64,000 nt of DNA. Origin: CAYFUF01 sp964394795 (GTDB lineage: Bacteria; Bacillota; Clostridia; Tissierellales; Peptoniphilaceae). The first letter of the stretch is position 1; each line of letters starts with the position of its first letter. The translations under genes were made by a program, and so were the position numbers. The notes below the pieces were generated by a model, which was given only the letters and a program-made list of their open reading frames with translations, was not told the DNA's origin and searched no databases. The DNA lies in the NCBI GenBank assembly GCA_964394795.1, contig CAYMYX010000002.1, forward strand, positions 10,308-74,307. Direction: 5' to 3'. Below, in pieces: positions 44,191 to 53,330 of the stretch.

Positions 44191-45636
44191 GTGGACTACA
44201 GTAGCTATGAGCAGCATCCCGTATTTCGCTATTTTAATCGCATCAACCAAGTTCCTCGCTGCTCGGACGATGAAGAAAGAATTACCGAATTACTTGTAGA
44301 GATGGGTAGAGAATTGCAGCTTGATACGAAGACAGATCAAGTGGGCAATGTACTCATCACCAAGAAAACCACACAAGTAGATAATCCACGCCACCTCATT
44401 TTGCAAGGGCACATGGATATGGTCTGCATGAAAGACGAAGACAGTGACCACGACTTTAGTACCGACCCTATAGAGACGGAAGTGGAATCCGGTTGGCTAA
44501 CTGCGATAGGAACTACCTTAGGCGCAGACAACGGGATTGGTGTCGCTATGGGTTTGGCAGCGTTGGAAGAAGACTTGCCTGCTACAATTAGCGTCCTAGT
44601 AACTAGGACAGAAGAAACAGGTATGGACGGAGCTATTGGCCTTGATTCTAGTTTCTTAAGTGGGGACGGCCTCATTAATTTGGATTCGGAAGAAGAAGGA
44701 TTCGTTACTGTCGGATGTGCCGGTGGAACGACAGCCCTTATGACGCTACCTCTCGTTAGAGAGGATAACAGTGAATTTTACCATTGCCTAGAGTTGAAAC
44801 TTTCCAATTTAAAGGGCGGTCACTCGGGCATGGAGATCCATAATGTGCGTGGTAATGCGATTAAAGCAATGGCCGACCTGCTTCGTGAGATCGATGGAGA
44901 AACGCCAATCAACATTCATGATTTTTCTTCCGGAACTAAGCATAATGCGATACCTCATGAAGCGAAAGCAGTCATTAGTTTCGCCGAAGATGCAGAACAT
45001 TTGATTCTCCAGACAGTAGAAGATGCGAAGAAGAAAATCCTTCCCGCCTTACTGAAGACAGAACCGGATGTGACGCTGACATGGACTAACGTTTCCTCGG
45101 ATAAGCAACCTTTGGCGAAAACTTCAAAAACAAAACTGTTCTCTTTGATCGGCCTTTTGCCTCACGGTGTCTATTCCATGAACCCGGATAAGAAGGGCGT
45201 TGAAGCTTCCGATAACTTAGCGATTATCGGATTGAAAGAGGACAAAGCTGAGTTACACCTTTCAATACGTAGTTCGAAAGCGATAAAGATTAAAGAAATA
45301 CAGGATAAATTCGAAGAAATTGCTGAAGTTGTCCAGGCAAATTTGACTTATTCAGACGGTTATCCTGCTTGGGAATACAAAGAAGATTCAAGGCTAAGAG
45401 AGATTTTCCAAGAGCTTCACCAAGAGGTTTACGGGAAGGAAGCGGAAGTTTTAGATATCCATGCCGGATTAGAATGTGGGTTGTTTGCTCAAAAGAACCC
45501 AAACTTGGATATGATTTCTTTCGGTCCTGATATCACCGGAGCCCACACGACGAAGGAAAAGGTGAACATTGAATCAGTTTACCGATCTTACGACTTCCTG
45601 TTGGATCTGATTAGAGCAGTCAGTCGGAGCCGGTAG
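44191..45636 (+). CDS. pepD: Aminoacyl-histidine dipeptidase (M20)
   Basis: 481 aa from GTG 44191 with AGGAGG 8 bases upstream. M20 metal and catalytic motifs: LILQGHMDMV, LGADNGIGVAMGL, VTRTEETGMDGA, NLDSEEEG, and GGHSGMEIH; the C-terminal HAGLECGLF completes the site. PepD hydrolyses dipeptides with His or other residues using zinc. It is 3 bases after the parvulin gene. Confidence 0.94.
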   Translation: MDYSSYEQHPVFRYFNRINQVPRCSDDEERITELLVEMGRELQLDTKTDQVGNVLITKKTTQVDNPRHLILQGHMDMVCMKDEDSDHDFSTDPIETEVESGWLTAIGTTLGADNGIGVAMGLAALEEDLPATISVLVTRTEETGMDGAIGLDSSFLSGDGLINLDSEEEGFVTVGCAGGTTALMTLPLVREDNSEFYHCLELKLSNLKGGHSGMEIHNVRGNAIKAMADLLREIDGETPINIHDFSSGTKHNAIPHEAKAVISFAEDAEHLILQTVEDAKKKILPALLKTEPDVTLTWTNVSSDKQPLAKTSKTKLFSLIGLLPHGVYSMNPDKKGVEASDNLAIIGLKEDKAELHLSIRSSKAIKIKEIQDKFEEIAEVVQANLTYSDGYPAWEYKEDSRLREIFQELHQEVYGKEAEVLDIHAGLECGLFAQKNPNLDMISFGPDITGAHTTKEKVNIESVYRSYDFLLDLIRAVSRSR

Positions 45637-45703
45637 ATTCTTCGATTATGGAAAGCCACTAGGGGTAAATGTAAACCAAATAAAAACTTAAATGGAGGAT
45701 GCT

Positions 45704-46123
45704 ATGACGGACACAAACATGAACGATAAGGCACCATTGGAAAACAAGGAATTGGAAGATAATCACGTAGAGCATAATCACGACCACGACCATGATCATG
45801 ACCATCACCACCACAATCATGACCATGATCATGACCACGATGAAGATCTTGATGAAATGGAAGTTATCGTATTAACTTTAGATGACGATACAGAGCTAGA
45901 ATGTGCAGTTCTCGAAGTCTTCCCACATGAAGAAAAAGAATATATCGCACTTGTAACTCTTGATGATGAGCAAAAAGTACTACTCTATGAATTCAATGAA
46001 GATGAAGATAGCGGCGAAATCGAAGTAACGATGATTGAAGACGAAGAAGAATTCAATCGTGTAGCCGAAGAATTCGAAAGAATCATGGAAGAGTATGACG
46101 ACGAAGACGAGCTAGAAGATTAG
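45704..46123 (+). CDS. DUF1292 protein with His/Asp-rich segment
   Basis: 139 aa from ATG 45704, with GGAGG 5 bases upstream; the ATG at 45692 has no RBS. Residues ~20-50 are almost all His and Asp (HDHDHDHDHHHHNHDHDH), a likely metal-binding tail. The rest fits DUF1292 (VIVLTLDDDTELECAVLEVF, EKEYIALVTLDDE) with a very acidic C-terminus. DUF1292 proteins (YrzB) are small and uncharacterised, and His-rich tails occur in some. A zinc, nickel or cobalt store is inference. Confidence 0.85.
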   Translation: MTDTNMNDKAPLENKELEDNHVEHNHDHDHDHDHHHHNHDHDHDHDEDLDEMEVIVLTLDDDTELECAVLEVFPHEEKEYIALVTLDDEQKVLLYEFNEDEDSGEIEVTMIEDEEEFNRVAEEFERIMEEYDDEDELED

Positions 46124-46144
46124 TTTCATTGAGAGGAGAAAACT

Positions 46145-46567
46145 ATGGTTACATTAGTATTAGGAAAATCAGGCAGCGGAAAAACGAGTTGGTTAATTGA
46201 GAAAGCAAACCAAGAAAAGAAGTCTGGTAATGGGAATATCGCCTTTATTGATACCGATAACTCTCACATATACAGCCTAGATCATGGCGTACGCTTAATC
46301 AATGCTAAAGATTACAACATTAAGAACACTGATCAGTTTTATGGGTTTTTAGCAGGTATCATCTCCAGAGACTACGATCTTGAGAAGATTTACGTAGATG
46401 GAATCTATGATATCCTTGATGTACATTTCCACTTACCAGAGATGTTGAAAGCGCTGAATGATTTATCCGTTGCACAAAATGTTGATGTTGCCGTTGGTTT
46501 AGATATCACTAGGGATGAAATTCCTCAAAGTGCTGATGTCGAAATAATCGAGCTGAATGCAGAATAA
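46145..46567 (+). CDS. Small P-loop protein, unknown function
   Basis: 140 aa. A perfect Walker A (LVLGKSGSGKTSWL, residues ~5-17) and a hydrophobic beta-strand ending in Asp (EKIYVDGIYDI) as a possible Walker B. Short clostridial proteins of this type are sometimes labelled PilT-like. No other domain is seen. RBS GAGAGGAG precedes ATG 46145, 21 bases after the DUF1292 gene. A terminator follows. Confidence 0.75.
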   Translation: MVTLVLGKSGSGKTSWLIEKANQEKKSGNGNIAFIDTDNSHIYSLDHGVRLINAKDYNIKNTDQFYGFLAGIISRDYDLEKIYVDGIYDILDVHFHLPEMLKALNDLSVAQNVDVAVGLDITRDEIPQSADVEIIELNAE

Positions 46568-46575
46568 ATTCGTGT

Positions 46576-46605
46576 AAAGGCGTATTCTTTGGGATACGCC
46601 TTTTT
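46576..46605 (+). terminator. Terminator after the P-loop gene
   Basis: 10-bp stem AAAGGCGTAT / ATACGCCTTT, 8-base loop, and five T after the stem. Confidence 0.88.
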
Positions 46606-46617
46606 AATTGGTATAAT
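46589..46617 (+). promoter_or_regulatory. Promoter embedded in the preceding terminator
   Basis: TTGGGA (46589-46594) and TATAAT (46612-46617) with a 17-base spacer. The -35 box lies in the loop and 3' arm of the terminator hairpin. It would drive the pseudouridine synthase and two-component genes. Confidence 0.6.
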
Positions 46618-46681
46618 TTTAGTAGGTAGAATGATTGTTTAAGTCCATCACGATGCGACGTATCCATAGAAAGTAGACCAC

Positions 46682-47668
46682 ATGAGGGAAGTCGAGATTC
46701 ACGAGAACGATGCTAATCAGCGGTTAGATCGATTTCTTAATAAGTACTTACCGCTTGCCGCAACATCCTATTTACAAAAGATGATAAGAAAGAAGCGGAT
46801 AAAAGTGAATAAAAAGAAAGCTGAACCTGATCAAGAGCTTCAATTAGGAGATAAAATCCAACTCTATATCTATGAGGAAGAATTGGAGCAATTTGAAAAG
46901 AAAGTGAAAACCAGCAAAGCACAGGTTCAGTTGAGTTACGTCTTTGATGGCCCAGATTATTCGATTATTGATAAACCGAAGGCCCTACTTTCCCATGCGG
47001 CGAAGAAGAGTAATTATGGAAAAAATGTAGTCGATGCTTTCGTTGATGATCTCATCGCAAAGGAAGAATACATGCCTAGGCGAGAGAAGAGCTTTCGGCC
47101 TTCCATCGTCAACCGATTAGATTTCAACACGGAAGGATTAATCATCGGGGTGAAGAACCATAAAGCAGCGATGACCTTGAATGAAGCAATAGCCGACGGA
47201 TCGATTAAAAAGTATTACCGCGCTGTATGCTATGGTAGAATTGATGAGAATATAGAGATTGATTTGAACCTTGTACGCAAAGGGAAAAACGTTGAGGTAG
47301 TTGATTCTAATGATGAGGGAAAGCGGTCTATTACTCGAGTTCGACCGATAATGGGCACTGACCAGTGGACCTATGTAGATATTGAATTGGAGACGGGACG
47401 TTTTCATCAGATTCGGGTCCATATGGCCTCCATCGGTCATCCTTTAGTCGGTGATCAAGGCTTTGATCAAAAGAGAAGAGAAGTGGAAGGGGTTCACTCC
47501 CAGATGCTTATCGCATACAAGTTAGAATTCGGTAATCTTGGTATCGAAGATTGGAATAACAAAACATATTATTCTCAGCGCCTTGAGGCTTTTGAGAAGA
47601 AGATAGAAAAAGTAAATGAACGGTTAGGAGGGAAGAATGACGACAAAAATATTACTCGTAGAAGATGA
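46682..47668 (+). CDS. RluA-family pseudouridine synthase
   Basis: 328 aa. An N-terminal S4 RNA-binding domain (RLDRFLNKYLP, KKRIKVN) and a catalytic domain with the family Asp in VNRLDFNTEGLIIG, then RAVCYGRI and GRFHQIRVHMASIGHPLVGD. RluC/RluD-type enzymes modify 23S rRNA uridines; the exact site cannot be told. The upstream RBS is weak. It overlaps the response regulator by 32 bases, so they share an mRNA. Confidence 0.9.
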   Translation: MREVEIHENDANQRLDRFLNKYLPLAATSYLQKMIRKKRIKVNKKKAEPDQELQLGDKIQLYIYEEELEQFEKKVKTSKAQVQLSYVFDGPDYSIIDKPKALLSHAAKKSNYGKNVVDAFVDDLIAKEEYMPRREKSFRPSIVNRLDFNTEGLIIGVKNHKAAMTLNEAIADGSIKKYYRAVCYGRIDENIEIDLNLVRKGKNVEVVDSNDEGKRSITRVRPIMGTDQWTYVDIELETGRFHQIRVHMASIGHPLVGDQGFDQKRREVEGVHSQMLIAYKLEFGNLGIEDWNNKTYYSQRLEAFEKKIEKVNERLGGKNDDKNITRRR

Positions 47669-48344
47669 AGCACCTATTCGTAAATTCACAAGGATTAATT
47701 TAGAGAATGAGGGTTTCGAAATCATTGAAGCGGAAACCGGAGAACAGGGTGTTGAGTTGGCCCGCTCGGAACATCCAGATATCGTGGTACTGGACTTAAT
47801 GTTACCGGGGATCAGCGGCTACGAGGTATGTGAGATTCTCAGAACGGAGTTTCCGGAGATTGGAATCATTATGTTAACGGCCAAATCTCAAGAGATTGAC
47901 CGTATTTTAGGTCTTGAAAAAGGAACAGATGATTACATGATGAAACCTTTCAATCCAAAGGAGCTGGTTCTTCGCATTAATTCCCTTATCCGTCGCTTAA
48001 ACCTAGAGCCAGGTGCAGACAAGAAGAATGAAAGTCAGACTATTATTACGGATGGCCCTTTCCGTTTGGACCTCTATTCGAGAACCTTTCATAAGGGGGA
48101 TAAGGAAATCGACCTTACGCCAACCGAGCTTTCGATTATTCGCATCTTTATGACTCAATTAGGCAAAGCCTTTACGAGAGATGAAATTATGCAGTTAGCT
48201 TGGGGAGAAGAGTATCACGGAGAAACAAAGATTATCGACGTGAATATTCGACGTATACGGTCAAAGATAGAAGAGAATCCTGCAAAGCCTGAATACCTAG
48301 AAACTGTTTGGGGGGTTGGTTATCGTTGGAAGAAAAAAGATTAA
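47637..48344 (+). CDS. OmpR/PhoB-family response regulator
   Basis: 235 aa. Receiver domain (ILLVEDEAPIRKFTRINL; phospho-acceptor Asp in IVVLDLMLPG; Lys in MMKPF) and a C-terminal winged helix (FRLDLYSRTFHKGDKEIDLTPTE-type start; ETVWGVGYRWKKKD). RBS GGAGGG precedes ATG 47637. Its kinase gene overlaps its 3' end. Confidence 0.94.
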   Translation: MTTKILLVEDEAPIRKFTRINLENEGFEIIEAETGEQGVELARSEHPDIVVLDLMLPGISGYEVCEILRTEFPEIGIIMLTAKSQEIDRILGLEKGTDDYMMKPFNPKELVLRINSLIRRLNLEPGADKKNESQTIITDGPFRLDLYSRTFHKGDKEIDLTPTELSIIRIFMTQLGKAFTRDEIMQLAWGEEYHGETKIIDVNIRRIRSKIEENPAKPEYLETVWGVGYRWKKKD

Positions 48345-49759
48345 ACAACAGTAATAAGCATCATCTGGTCGGTACGGTTGGTTTTCGAATCATGGGCTTT
48401 TTCTTTGTCATTACCTTATTGGTAATCGTCATCTTCGAAATTTTTTATCTGCAGTCGATAAATCAGTATTATTACGATAATATGGCCAGCGTTTTGCATA
48501 ACCAAGCAAGGTATAACGCTGACCTTTATCTTACTTATTTTTCAGATACTGACTTGATGGATGTAATCGTAGAGAACAAGAATCAATTTTATCGGTCCAA
48601 TGACAGCCAGGTTCAGATCGTATCTAATGACGGAACCGTTCTATATGATGGCATCGGTACGGACCTTGTTGGTGAGCAATTGTCTACAGCTGATGTATTG
48701 GCGGCACAAGACAATCGCTATAAGGTCTATATAGGAAATGTGCCTTACGATACCCAAAAGGTAATGAGCGTTTCCTATCCTCTGCGGAATCAATCCCAAC
48801 AAGTTGGTTTTATTCGTTTGACGACTAGTCTACAGAGTGTTGACCGGATTGTTATGGATAGGGCAGCGACTTCAATAATTTTCAGCTTGGCCGCCTTAAC
48901 GATCTCTGTAATCCTTTCCTACTTGCTGTCTCGTTCGATTATCAATCCGATTTCGGACCTGACCAAGGTAGCAAACAAGCTAGCCGACGGGCAATTCAAC
49001 ATTAAAGCGGAAGATGAATATTTTGGCGAGCTTGGTGGTTTAGCCAAGACGCTTAACTTCATGAGCGAGAATATCGTCAAGAAGGATGCCTTGAAAAATG
49101 AATTTATTTCTTCGGTATCCCACGAACTTAGAACCCCGCTGACCTCGATAAAAGGATGGGCAATTACTTTGCAGTCCGATGGGGTCGACGAAGAGATTAA
49201 TAGAGAAGGCTTGAAGATTATCGAGAAAGAATCGGAACGCTTGTCGGCCATGGTCGAAGACTTACTGGACTTCTCCCGTTTCTCCGCAGGTCGCATAACA
49301 CTAAGTAAGGATCAGTTTGACCTGGTGGATGTCACCCAACGAATAATCACCCAGTTTAGACCTCACACCAGAGAAAAGCATATTGATATGGTCTTCAATT
49401 TCAACGAAGATGTCATTCTGCTGACAGCGGATGAAGATAAGATAAAGCAACTGTTACTCAACGTTATCGATAACGCCATCAAGTTTACCGGCGAGGGCGG
49501 AACAATCATTACTGACTTGTCCGATGAAGGGGATGAAATAAAAATAGCGGTGACCGATACCGGTATCGGTATTTCCGAGGATGAGATTTCTTTAGTAACC
49601 GAGAAGTTTTGGAAGGGCTCGAGTTCTGCATCCCATTCCGGTTTGGGCCTTTCTATCTGCGAAGAAATTGCTAAAGCCCATGGGGGAAGTCTGAATATCC
49701 GAAGCAAAGTTGATGTGGGAACAACGGTCAGTGTGGCCTTGCCCAAGGAAAGTGTTTAG
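48326..49759 (+). CDS. Membrane sensor histidine kinase
   Basis: 477 aa from TTG 48326, which overlaps the response-regulator end and has a G-run upstream; the start is uncertain. Two transmembrane helices (~residues 25-48 and ~175-197) enclose an extracellular sensor domain. Then HAMP (INPISDLTKVANKLADG), HisKA (SSVSHELRTPLTSIKGW) and a complete HATPase (NVIDNAIKFT, DTGIGI, SGLGLSI). The signal is unknown. The lipoprotein gene 8 bases on may supply a sensing partner. Confidence 0.92.
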   Translation: MEEKRLNNSNKHHLVGTVGFRIMGFFFVITLLVIVIFEIFYLQSINQYYYDNMASVLHNQARYNADLYLTYFSDTDLMDVIVENKNQFYRSNDSQVQIVSNDGTVLYDGIGTDLVGEQLSTADVLAAQDNRYKVYIGNVPYDTQKVMSVSYPLRNQSQQVGFIRLTTSLQSVDRIVMDRAATSIIFSLAALTISVILSYLLSRSIINPISDLTKVANKLADGQFNIKAEDEYFGELGGLAKTLNFMSENIVKKDALKNEFISSVSHELRTPLTSIKGWAITLQSDGVDEEINREGLKIIEKESERLSAMVEDLLDFSRFSAGRITLSKDQFDLVDVTQRIITQFRPHTREKHIDMVFNFNEDVILLTADEDKIKQLLLNVIDNAIKFTGEGGTIITDLSDEGDEIKIAVTDTGIGISEDEISLVTEKFWKGSSSASHSGLGLSICEEIAKAHGGSLNIRSKVDVGTTVSVALPKESV

Positions 49760-49767
49760 GTGGTGAT

Positions 49768-51303
49768 ATGAAAAAGAGAATAATTTTCGTAATCGCCTTT
49801 TTACTGATGCTAACTTCTTGCCAACCCATTTCAAGAACGGAGCCCAATGTAAATGACACCGTTCAATTACCTAGAAACCAAACACTGGAAGTGCAGGGAA
49901 CTTGGGCATTAACCGAGATTGAAGAATTGGGTGAAAACCTAACCACCCTATCCCAGTTTGAAGTTGGCGACGAGCTCTATATCACGCGCAACCTTGTTGC
50001 CATTAACGCCTACTTTTCCAATTCACCTACTTTTTCCAGCAAGTATGTCAGCTTGCAGTCTTATCTTGACTATCGTTATACGACTCCCCCAAGCCTTAAT
50101 GGTTTTGATGAAGAATACATCGAAATCATGATGGTTAGAGATAGAGATGCGCTTTCATTAGACTTATTATCATTGGAAGAGGATGTCCTCTGTTTTACTT
50201 TTGAATCACGTGCTTTCTACTTTGAACGAGTGGATGAGCAGGTCTCGAGTGAAGTTATAGAAGAGTATCAACAATTAGCTCAGAATAACCGCATCAATCC
50301 GGCGGTTATCATCGATGACTTAAATATGAGTGTCTTGATAGGCATTCGTACGAGAAGACTGGATGAGAATGGCTTCCCTTATTATGAGTATACCAGTTAC
50401 TTAATCAGTGATATCTGGTCTAACAGTAGACCGTTAACCTATTCCACTCAAGAGATTATCTCAGGTGATGAAGAGGGTACACTAACGAGAATAGACTACA
50501 ACATTATCGAGAGAGATCCTGAGATTGGGGTCACCTCCGGTGAGTTTGTCGTCAGTACGGTAAGTGGGAACCAGGCTGGTAGTCAAGTTATTCTTCAGGA
50601 TTTTTATCACCGGATGATTAACTATGTCTACAACAATGTTATCTCCTTTACGAAAACGAGCTTGCCACAAGTTGCCTTAAACGGGAATAGCAGAGCGAAT
50701 CCAAGAGTAAACGAGTTTGAAATCTATACGTACGACCGCCTGCAACAGGAGCAACCCTTAACCGTCGAACAAATCGGAGGGCCGGAAGAGGCAATCTCCT
50801 TCCGTGAACAGGTTCTCAATCAGCTGAATATAGTAGACCCTGAAGGAACGATTAATGCTTCAGATGTTCAAATTGATTACACCAATATTGGTATACGTCG
50901 AAATAATAGCGGATGGGGCTTTGTGTCTAGTAAGGATTGGGTTGTGGGCGACAACGTCTACCCTACTGTATTTGGTATTGACTTGGTTCCTCTCTTACCT
51001 ATGGTCCAAATCAACACCTTACAGATTCCTTGGTCTAGAGTAATGAATAAAACCTTCAACGCAGAATCCGCCTTCACTACAGAAGGGCAGGAGAGAATCA
51101 TAATTAAGACGGATGACGAGATTCAGTACTACCAACTAATCCGAGATCAGATTTCGGCTAGTCCTGAGCTCAGTATCCAGATACCTAGTGATTCTGAAAT
51201 CATCATGGTCAATGAGTTCTATGATGCTACGGCAGATTTGGTCACTCGTGAATTTATGAAGTTGCCTCTGCTGCAGCCTCAGGTCATCTATCCTAACAAA
51301 TAA
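49768..51303 (+). CDS. Large lipoprotein of unknown function, linked to a two-component system
   Basis: 511 aa. MKKRIIFVIAFLLMLTSC is a lipoprotein signal with lipobox LTSC, so the protein is anchored on the outer face of the membrane. I recognise no domain in the rest; it looks soluble and beta-rich. It follows the kinase gene by 8 bases with GGTGGTGA as RBS. The link suggests a role in signal input or envelope stress, as inference. Confidence 0.8.
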   Translation: MKKRIIFVIAFLLMLTSCQPISRTEPNVNDTVQLPRNQTLEVQGTWALTEIEELGENLTTLSQFEVGDELYITRNLVAINAYFSNSPTFSSKYVSLQSYLDYRYTTPPSLNGFDEEYIEIMMVRDRDALSLDLLSLEEDVLCFTFESRAFYFERVDEQVSSEVIEEYQQLAQNNRINPAVIIDDLNMSVLIGIRTRRLDENGFPYYEYTSYLISDIWSNSRPLTYSTQEIISGDEEGTLTRIDYNIIERDPEIGVTSGEFVVSTVSGNQAGSQVILQDFYHRMINYVYNNVISFTKTSLPQVALNGNSRANPRVNEFEIYTYDRLQQEQPLTVEQIGGPEEAISFREQVLNQLNIVDPEGTINASDVQIDYTNIGIRRNNSGWGFVSSKDWVVGDNVYPTVFGIDLVPLLPMVQINTLQIPWSRVMNKTFNAESAFTTEGQERIIIKTDDEIQYYQLIRDQISASPELSIQIPSDSEIIMVNEFYDATADLVTREFMKLPLLQPQVIYPNK

Positions 51304-51341
51304 AAAAACCGCATTTCTACCTTCTGTAGAAGTGCGGTTAG
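51302..51341 (-). terminator. Terminator after the GIY-YIG gene (minus), shared with the lipoprotein gene
   Basis: 14-bp stem AACCGCATTTCTAC / GTAGAAGTGCGGTT with a 5-base loop. The seven A at 51302-51308 give a U-tract only for minus-strand transcripts, so it is mainly the terminator of recX-GIY-YIG. Confidence 0.85.
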
Positions 51342-51634
51342 TTATTATCCAGAAGTTTTACGACTACTTCTTGGCTGGTCAAGTTAAGCGAGAGCAGCCG
51401 GTCTTTCTTCGGTCTAGTCAATTGTTTGATTGCCCACTCGATTCGTAGGGCTGTGGTTAAATCTTCAAAGGGCCATGCCTGCACCATCTCCACCGGCAGG
51501 CGACTCCTCGTATATTTGGCGGCTACACCACTTTGGTGTTTCTTTAAGCGGCTTTCAAGGTCGGTCGTGTAACCAGTGTAGTAGCTGCCATCTCCGCACC
51601 GGAGCATGTAAACATAATAAGCTTTAGTAATCAT
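51338..51634 (-). CDS. GIY-YIG domain protein (UPF0213/YhbQ-like)
   Basis: 98 aa from ATG 51634, which has GGAG 5 bases upstream; a second ATG at 51637 is adjacent. A single GIY-YIG nuclease domain: YYVYMLRCGDGSYYTGYTT, then RLKKHQSGVAAKYTRSR and the Glu in RIEWAIKQLT. YhbQ-type proteins have been linked to DNA repair, without a settled function. It overlaps the recX end by 11 bases, so both are in one operon. Confidence 0.9.
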   Translation of the reverse strand: MITKAYYVYMLRCGDGSYYTGYTTDLESRLKKHQSGVAAKYTRSRLPVEMVQAWPFEDLTTALRIEWAIKQLTRPKKDRLLSLNLTSQEVVVKLLDNN

Positions 51635-52256
51635 CATCGCTCCACTCTTGGAGAAAATCTTTCATGGCAGACTTTACGACATTTGAGTTGAACCCCCTGC
51701 GCATCAAAGCTTGGGCAACTTTATCCTTCTCCTTCTTCGAACTATAGTCTCTTCTGAAGTATTTTTTATTTAAAATGCTAGATACCTTTTCCTTTTCCAT
51801 GGTATCCGTTATTTGATCAAGGTGGGAAGAGACAATATTCTTGCCAATACCTTTCTCCATTAATTTCGCATAGAGTTGATAGCGGCTCCAGTCCTTTGAT
51901 CGATACATTTCCTCGACATAGCGTTTAGCAAAAGAATCGTCATCTAACAGACCTAACTTCTTTAATTTTTCGATTGCGCCTTCAATGTGGTCCTCTTCGA
52001 TTTGATTCAGTCGGAGCTTATTGATGACTTCTTGAACAGTCCTAGGCTTGTAGAGAGCGTATCGTTCCGCTATCGAGAAGGATTGATTCTTCGAATTCTC
52101 TTTACTGATAAGGGCGAGCATTTCACTGTCAACTTCATCGTTTTGATGGAAAGCCCATTCGATATACTTTTCATAGGAGACCCAGTAGTTCTTCTTTGCT
52201 ATCGTGTAGATAAAGACTCCTTTATTCTGTTGGTATTGTATTTTTTCAATCTGCAT
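51624..52256 (-). CDS. recX: RecX regulatory protein
   Basis: 210 aa from ATG 52256 (minus strand), with GGAGGT about 5 bases upstream; the ATG at 52307 has no RBS. RecX three-helix repeats are seen (ALYKPRTVQEVINKLRLN, KRYVEEMYRSKDWSRYQL, VAQALMRRGFNSNVVKSAM). RecX inhibits RecA filament growth. recA is not adjacent. The divergent gene is ydbC. Confidence 0.88.
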   Translation of the reverse strand: MQIEKIQYQQNKGVFIYTIAKKNYWVSYEKYIEWAFHQNDEVDSEMLALISKENSKNQSFSIAERYALYKPRTVQEVINKLRLNQIEEDHIEGAIEKLKKLGLLDDDSFAKRYVEEMYRSKDWSRYQLYAKLMEKGIGKNIVSSHLDQITDTMEKEKVSSILNKKYFRRDYSSKKEKDKVAQALMRRGFNSNVVKSAMKDFLQEWSDDDY

Positions 52257-52400
52257 TTGAACCTCCAACGTCAACTCCTTATAGTATACTATATTTATTA
52301 TTCTCAAAGATTCACTCAGTGCCTGATAATAATGTGCTAAAAGCAGTGAATTCTAGTATAATGTTCGCATATTAAGCAATTTACGGAAAGGGAGGTTGAT

Positions 52401-52625
52401 ATGGCTGAACTTAAATTTGATATCGTTGAAGAACTAGGGGTACTTAGTGAAGACGCTAAAGGATGGAGAAAAGAACTGAATCTTGTTTCTTGGAATGAAA
52501 GAGATGCAAAGTATGATTTGCGTTCATGGAACCCTGAACATACACGTATGAGTAAAGGCATTACTTTTGATGAAGAAGAGGCTCAGGTGCTTCTAGAGAT
52601 TCTAAAGGATGAGTTTAATCAATAA
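52401..52625 (+). CDS. ydbC: YdbC-type PC4-like ssDNA-binding protein
   Basis: 74 aa. LKFDIVEELGVLSEDAKGW, ELNLVSWN, KYDLRSWNPEHTRMSKGI fit the bacterial PC4 / transcription-coactivator p15 fold, which binds single-stranded DNA. RBS GGGAGG precedes ATG 52401, and a TATAAT at 52357-52362 is the likely -10. It is 9 bases or less before the metallophosphoesterase. Confidence 0.88.
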   Translation: MAELKFDIVEELGVLSEDAKGWRKELNLVSWNERDAKYDLRSWNPEHTRMSKGITFDEEEAQVLLEILKDEFNQ

Positions 52626-52634
52626 AGGATGGCT

Positions 52635-53318
52635 ATGATATTCGGGTTATCGGATTTGCACCTAGACATTACCAAAGCAAAAGATATGTCGGTTTTCGGG
52701 GAGAACTGGACAGATTATGAAGAGCGAATTTTTCAATCATGGCAAGAACTTGTGCGCGACGAAGATATCGTTCTAATTCCAGGCGACATTTCATGGGCAA
52801 TGACCCTCGATGAAGGGGTAAAGGACCTGGATCGGATTGATGACCTTCCGGGCTATAAAGTAATGATCAAAGGCAATCACGATTACTGGTGGGCATCCAT
52901 AGGAAAAATCCGGCAGAAAGATTTCCGGACCATCCACTTTCTCCAAAATGATTCCGCCATCATCAATGATGTCGGGGTATTCGGTACGAGAGGTTGGATC
53001 AGTCCCGACTCACCTGATTTTACTGATCACGACAAGAAGATTTTCGACCGAGAGTTGCAGCGCTTGCAGCTCAGCTATAAGCACCTGAAAAAGGATAGCT
53101 TGAGTAAGGTAATCGGCATGACTCACTATCCGCCTTTTACGAAAGACGGACAGCTGAACGCAATTGGCCAACAAATCGTAGATTATAAAGTGGATGTCTG
53201 TGTGTATGGCCATCTTCATAGCACGGGTTTGAAGCAGGTTGTAGAAGGAAAGATTGGGCAAACGGAGTTTTACTGTTTGTCTGCAGACTACTTAGATTTT
53301 CGGCCAAGGCAGATTTGA
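52635..53318 (+). CDS. Calcineurin-type metallophosphoesterase
   Basis: 227 aa from ATG 52635 (AAAGGA 5 bases upstream; ATG 52629 is too close to it). Metal motifs GLSDLHLD, PGDISWAMT, GNHDYWW, MTHYPPF and GHLHS are complete. The substrate is unknown. It is 12 bases before the CYTH gene. Confidence 0.9.
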   Translation: MIFGLSDLHLDITKAKDMSVFGENWTDYEERIFQSWQELVRDEDIVLIPGDISWAMTLDEGVKDLDRIDDLPGYKVMIKGNHDYWWASIGKIRQKDFRTIHFLQNDSAIINDVGVFGTRGWISPDSPDFTDHDKKIFDRELQRLQLSYKHLKKDSLSKVIGMTHYPPFTKDGQLNAIGQQIVDYKVDVCVYGHLHSTGLKQVVEGKIGQTEFYCLSADYLDFRPRQI

Positions 53319-53330
53319 AAGGGGGTAGGC

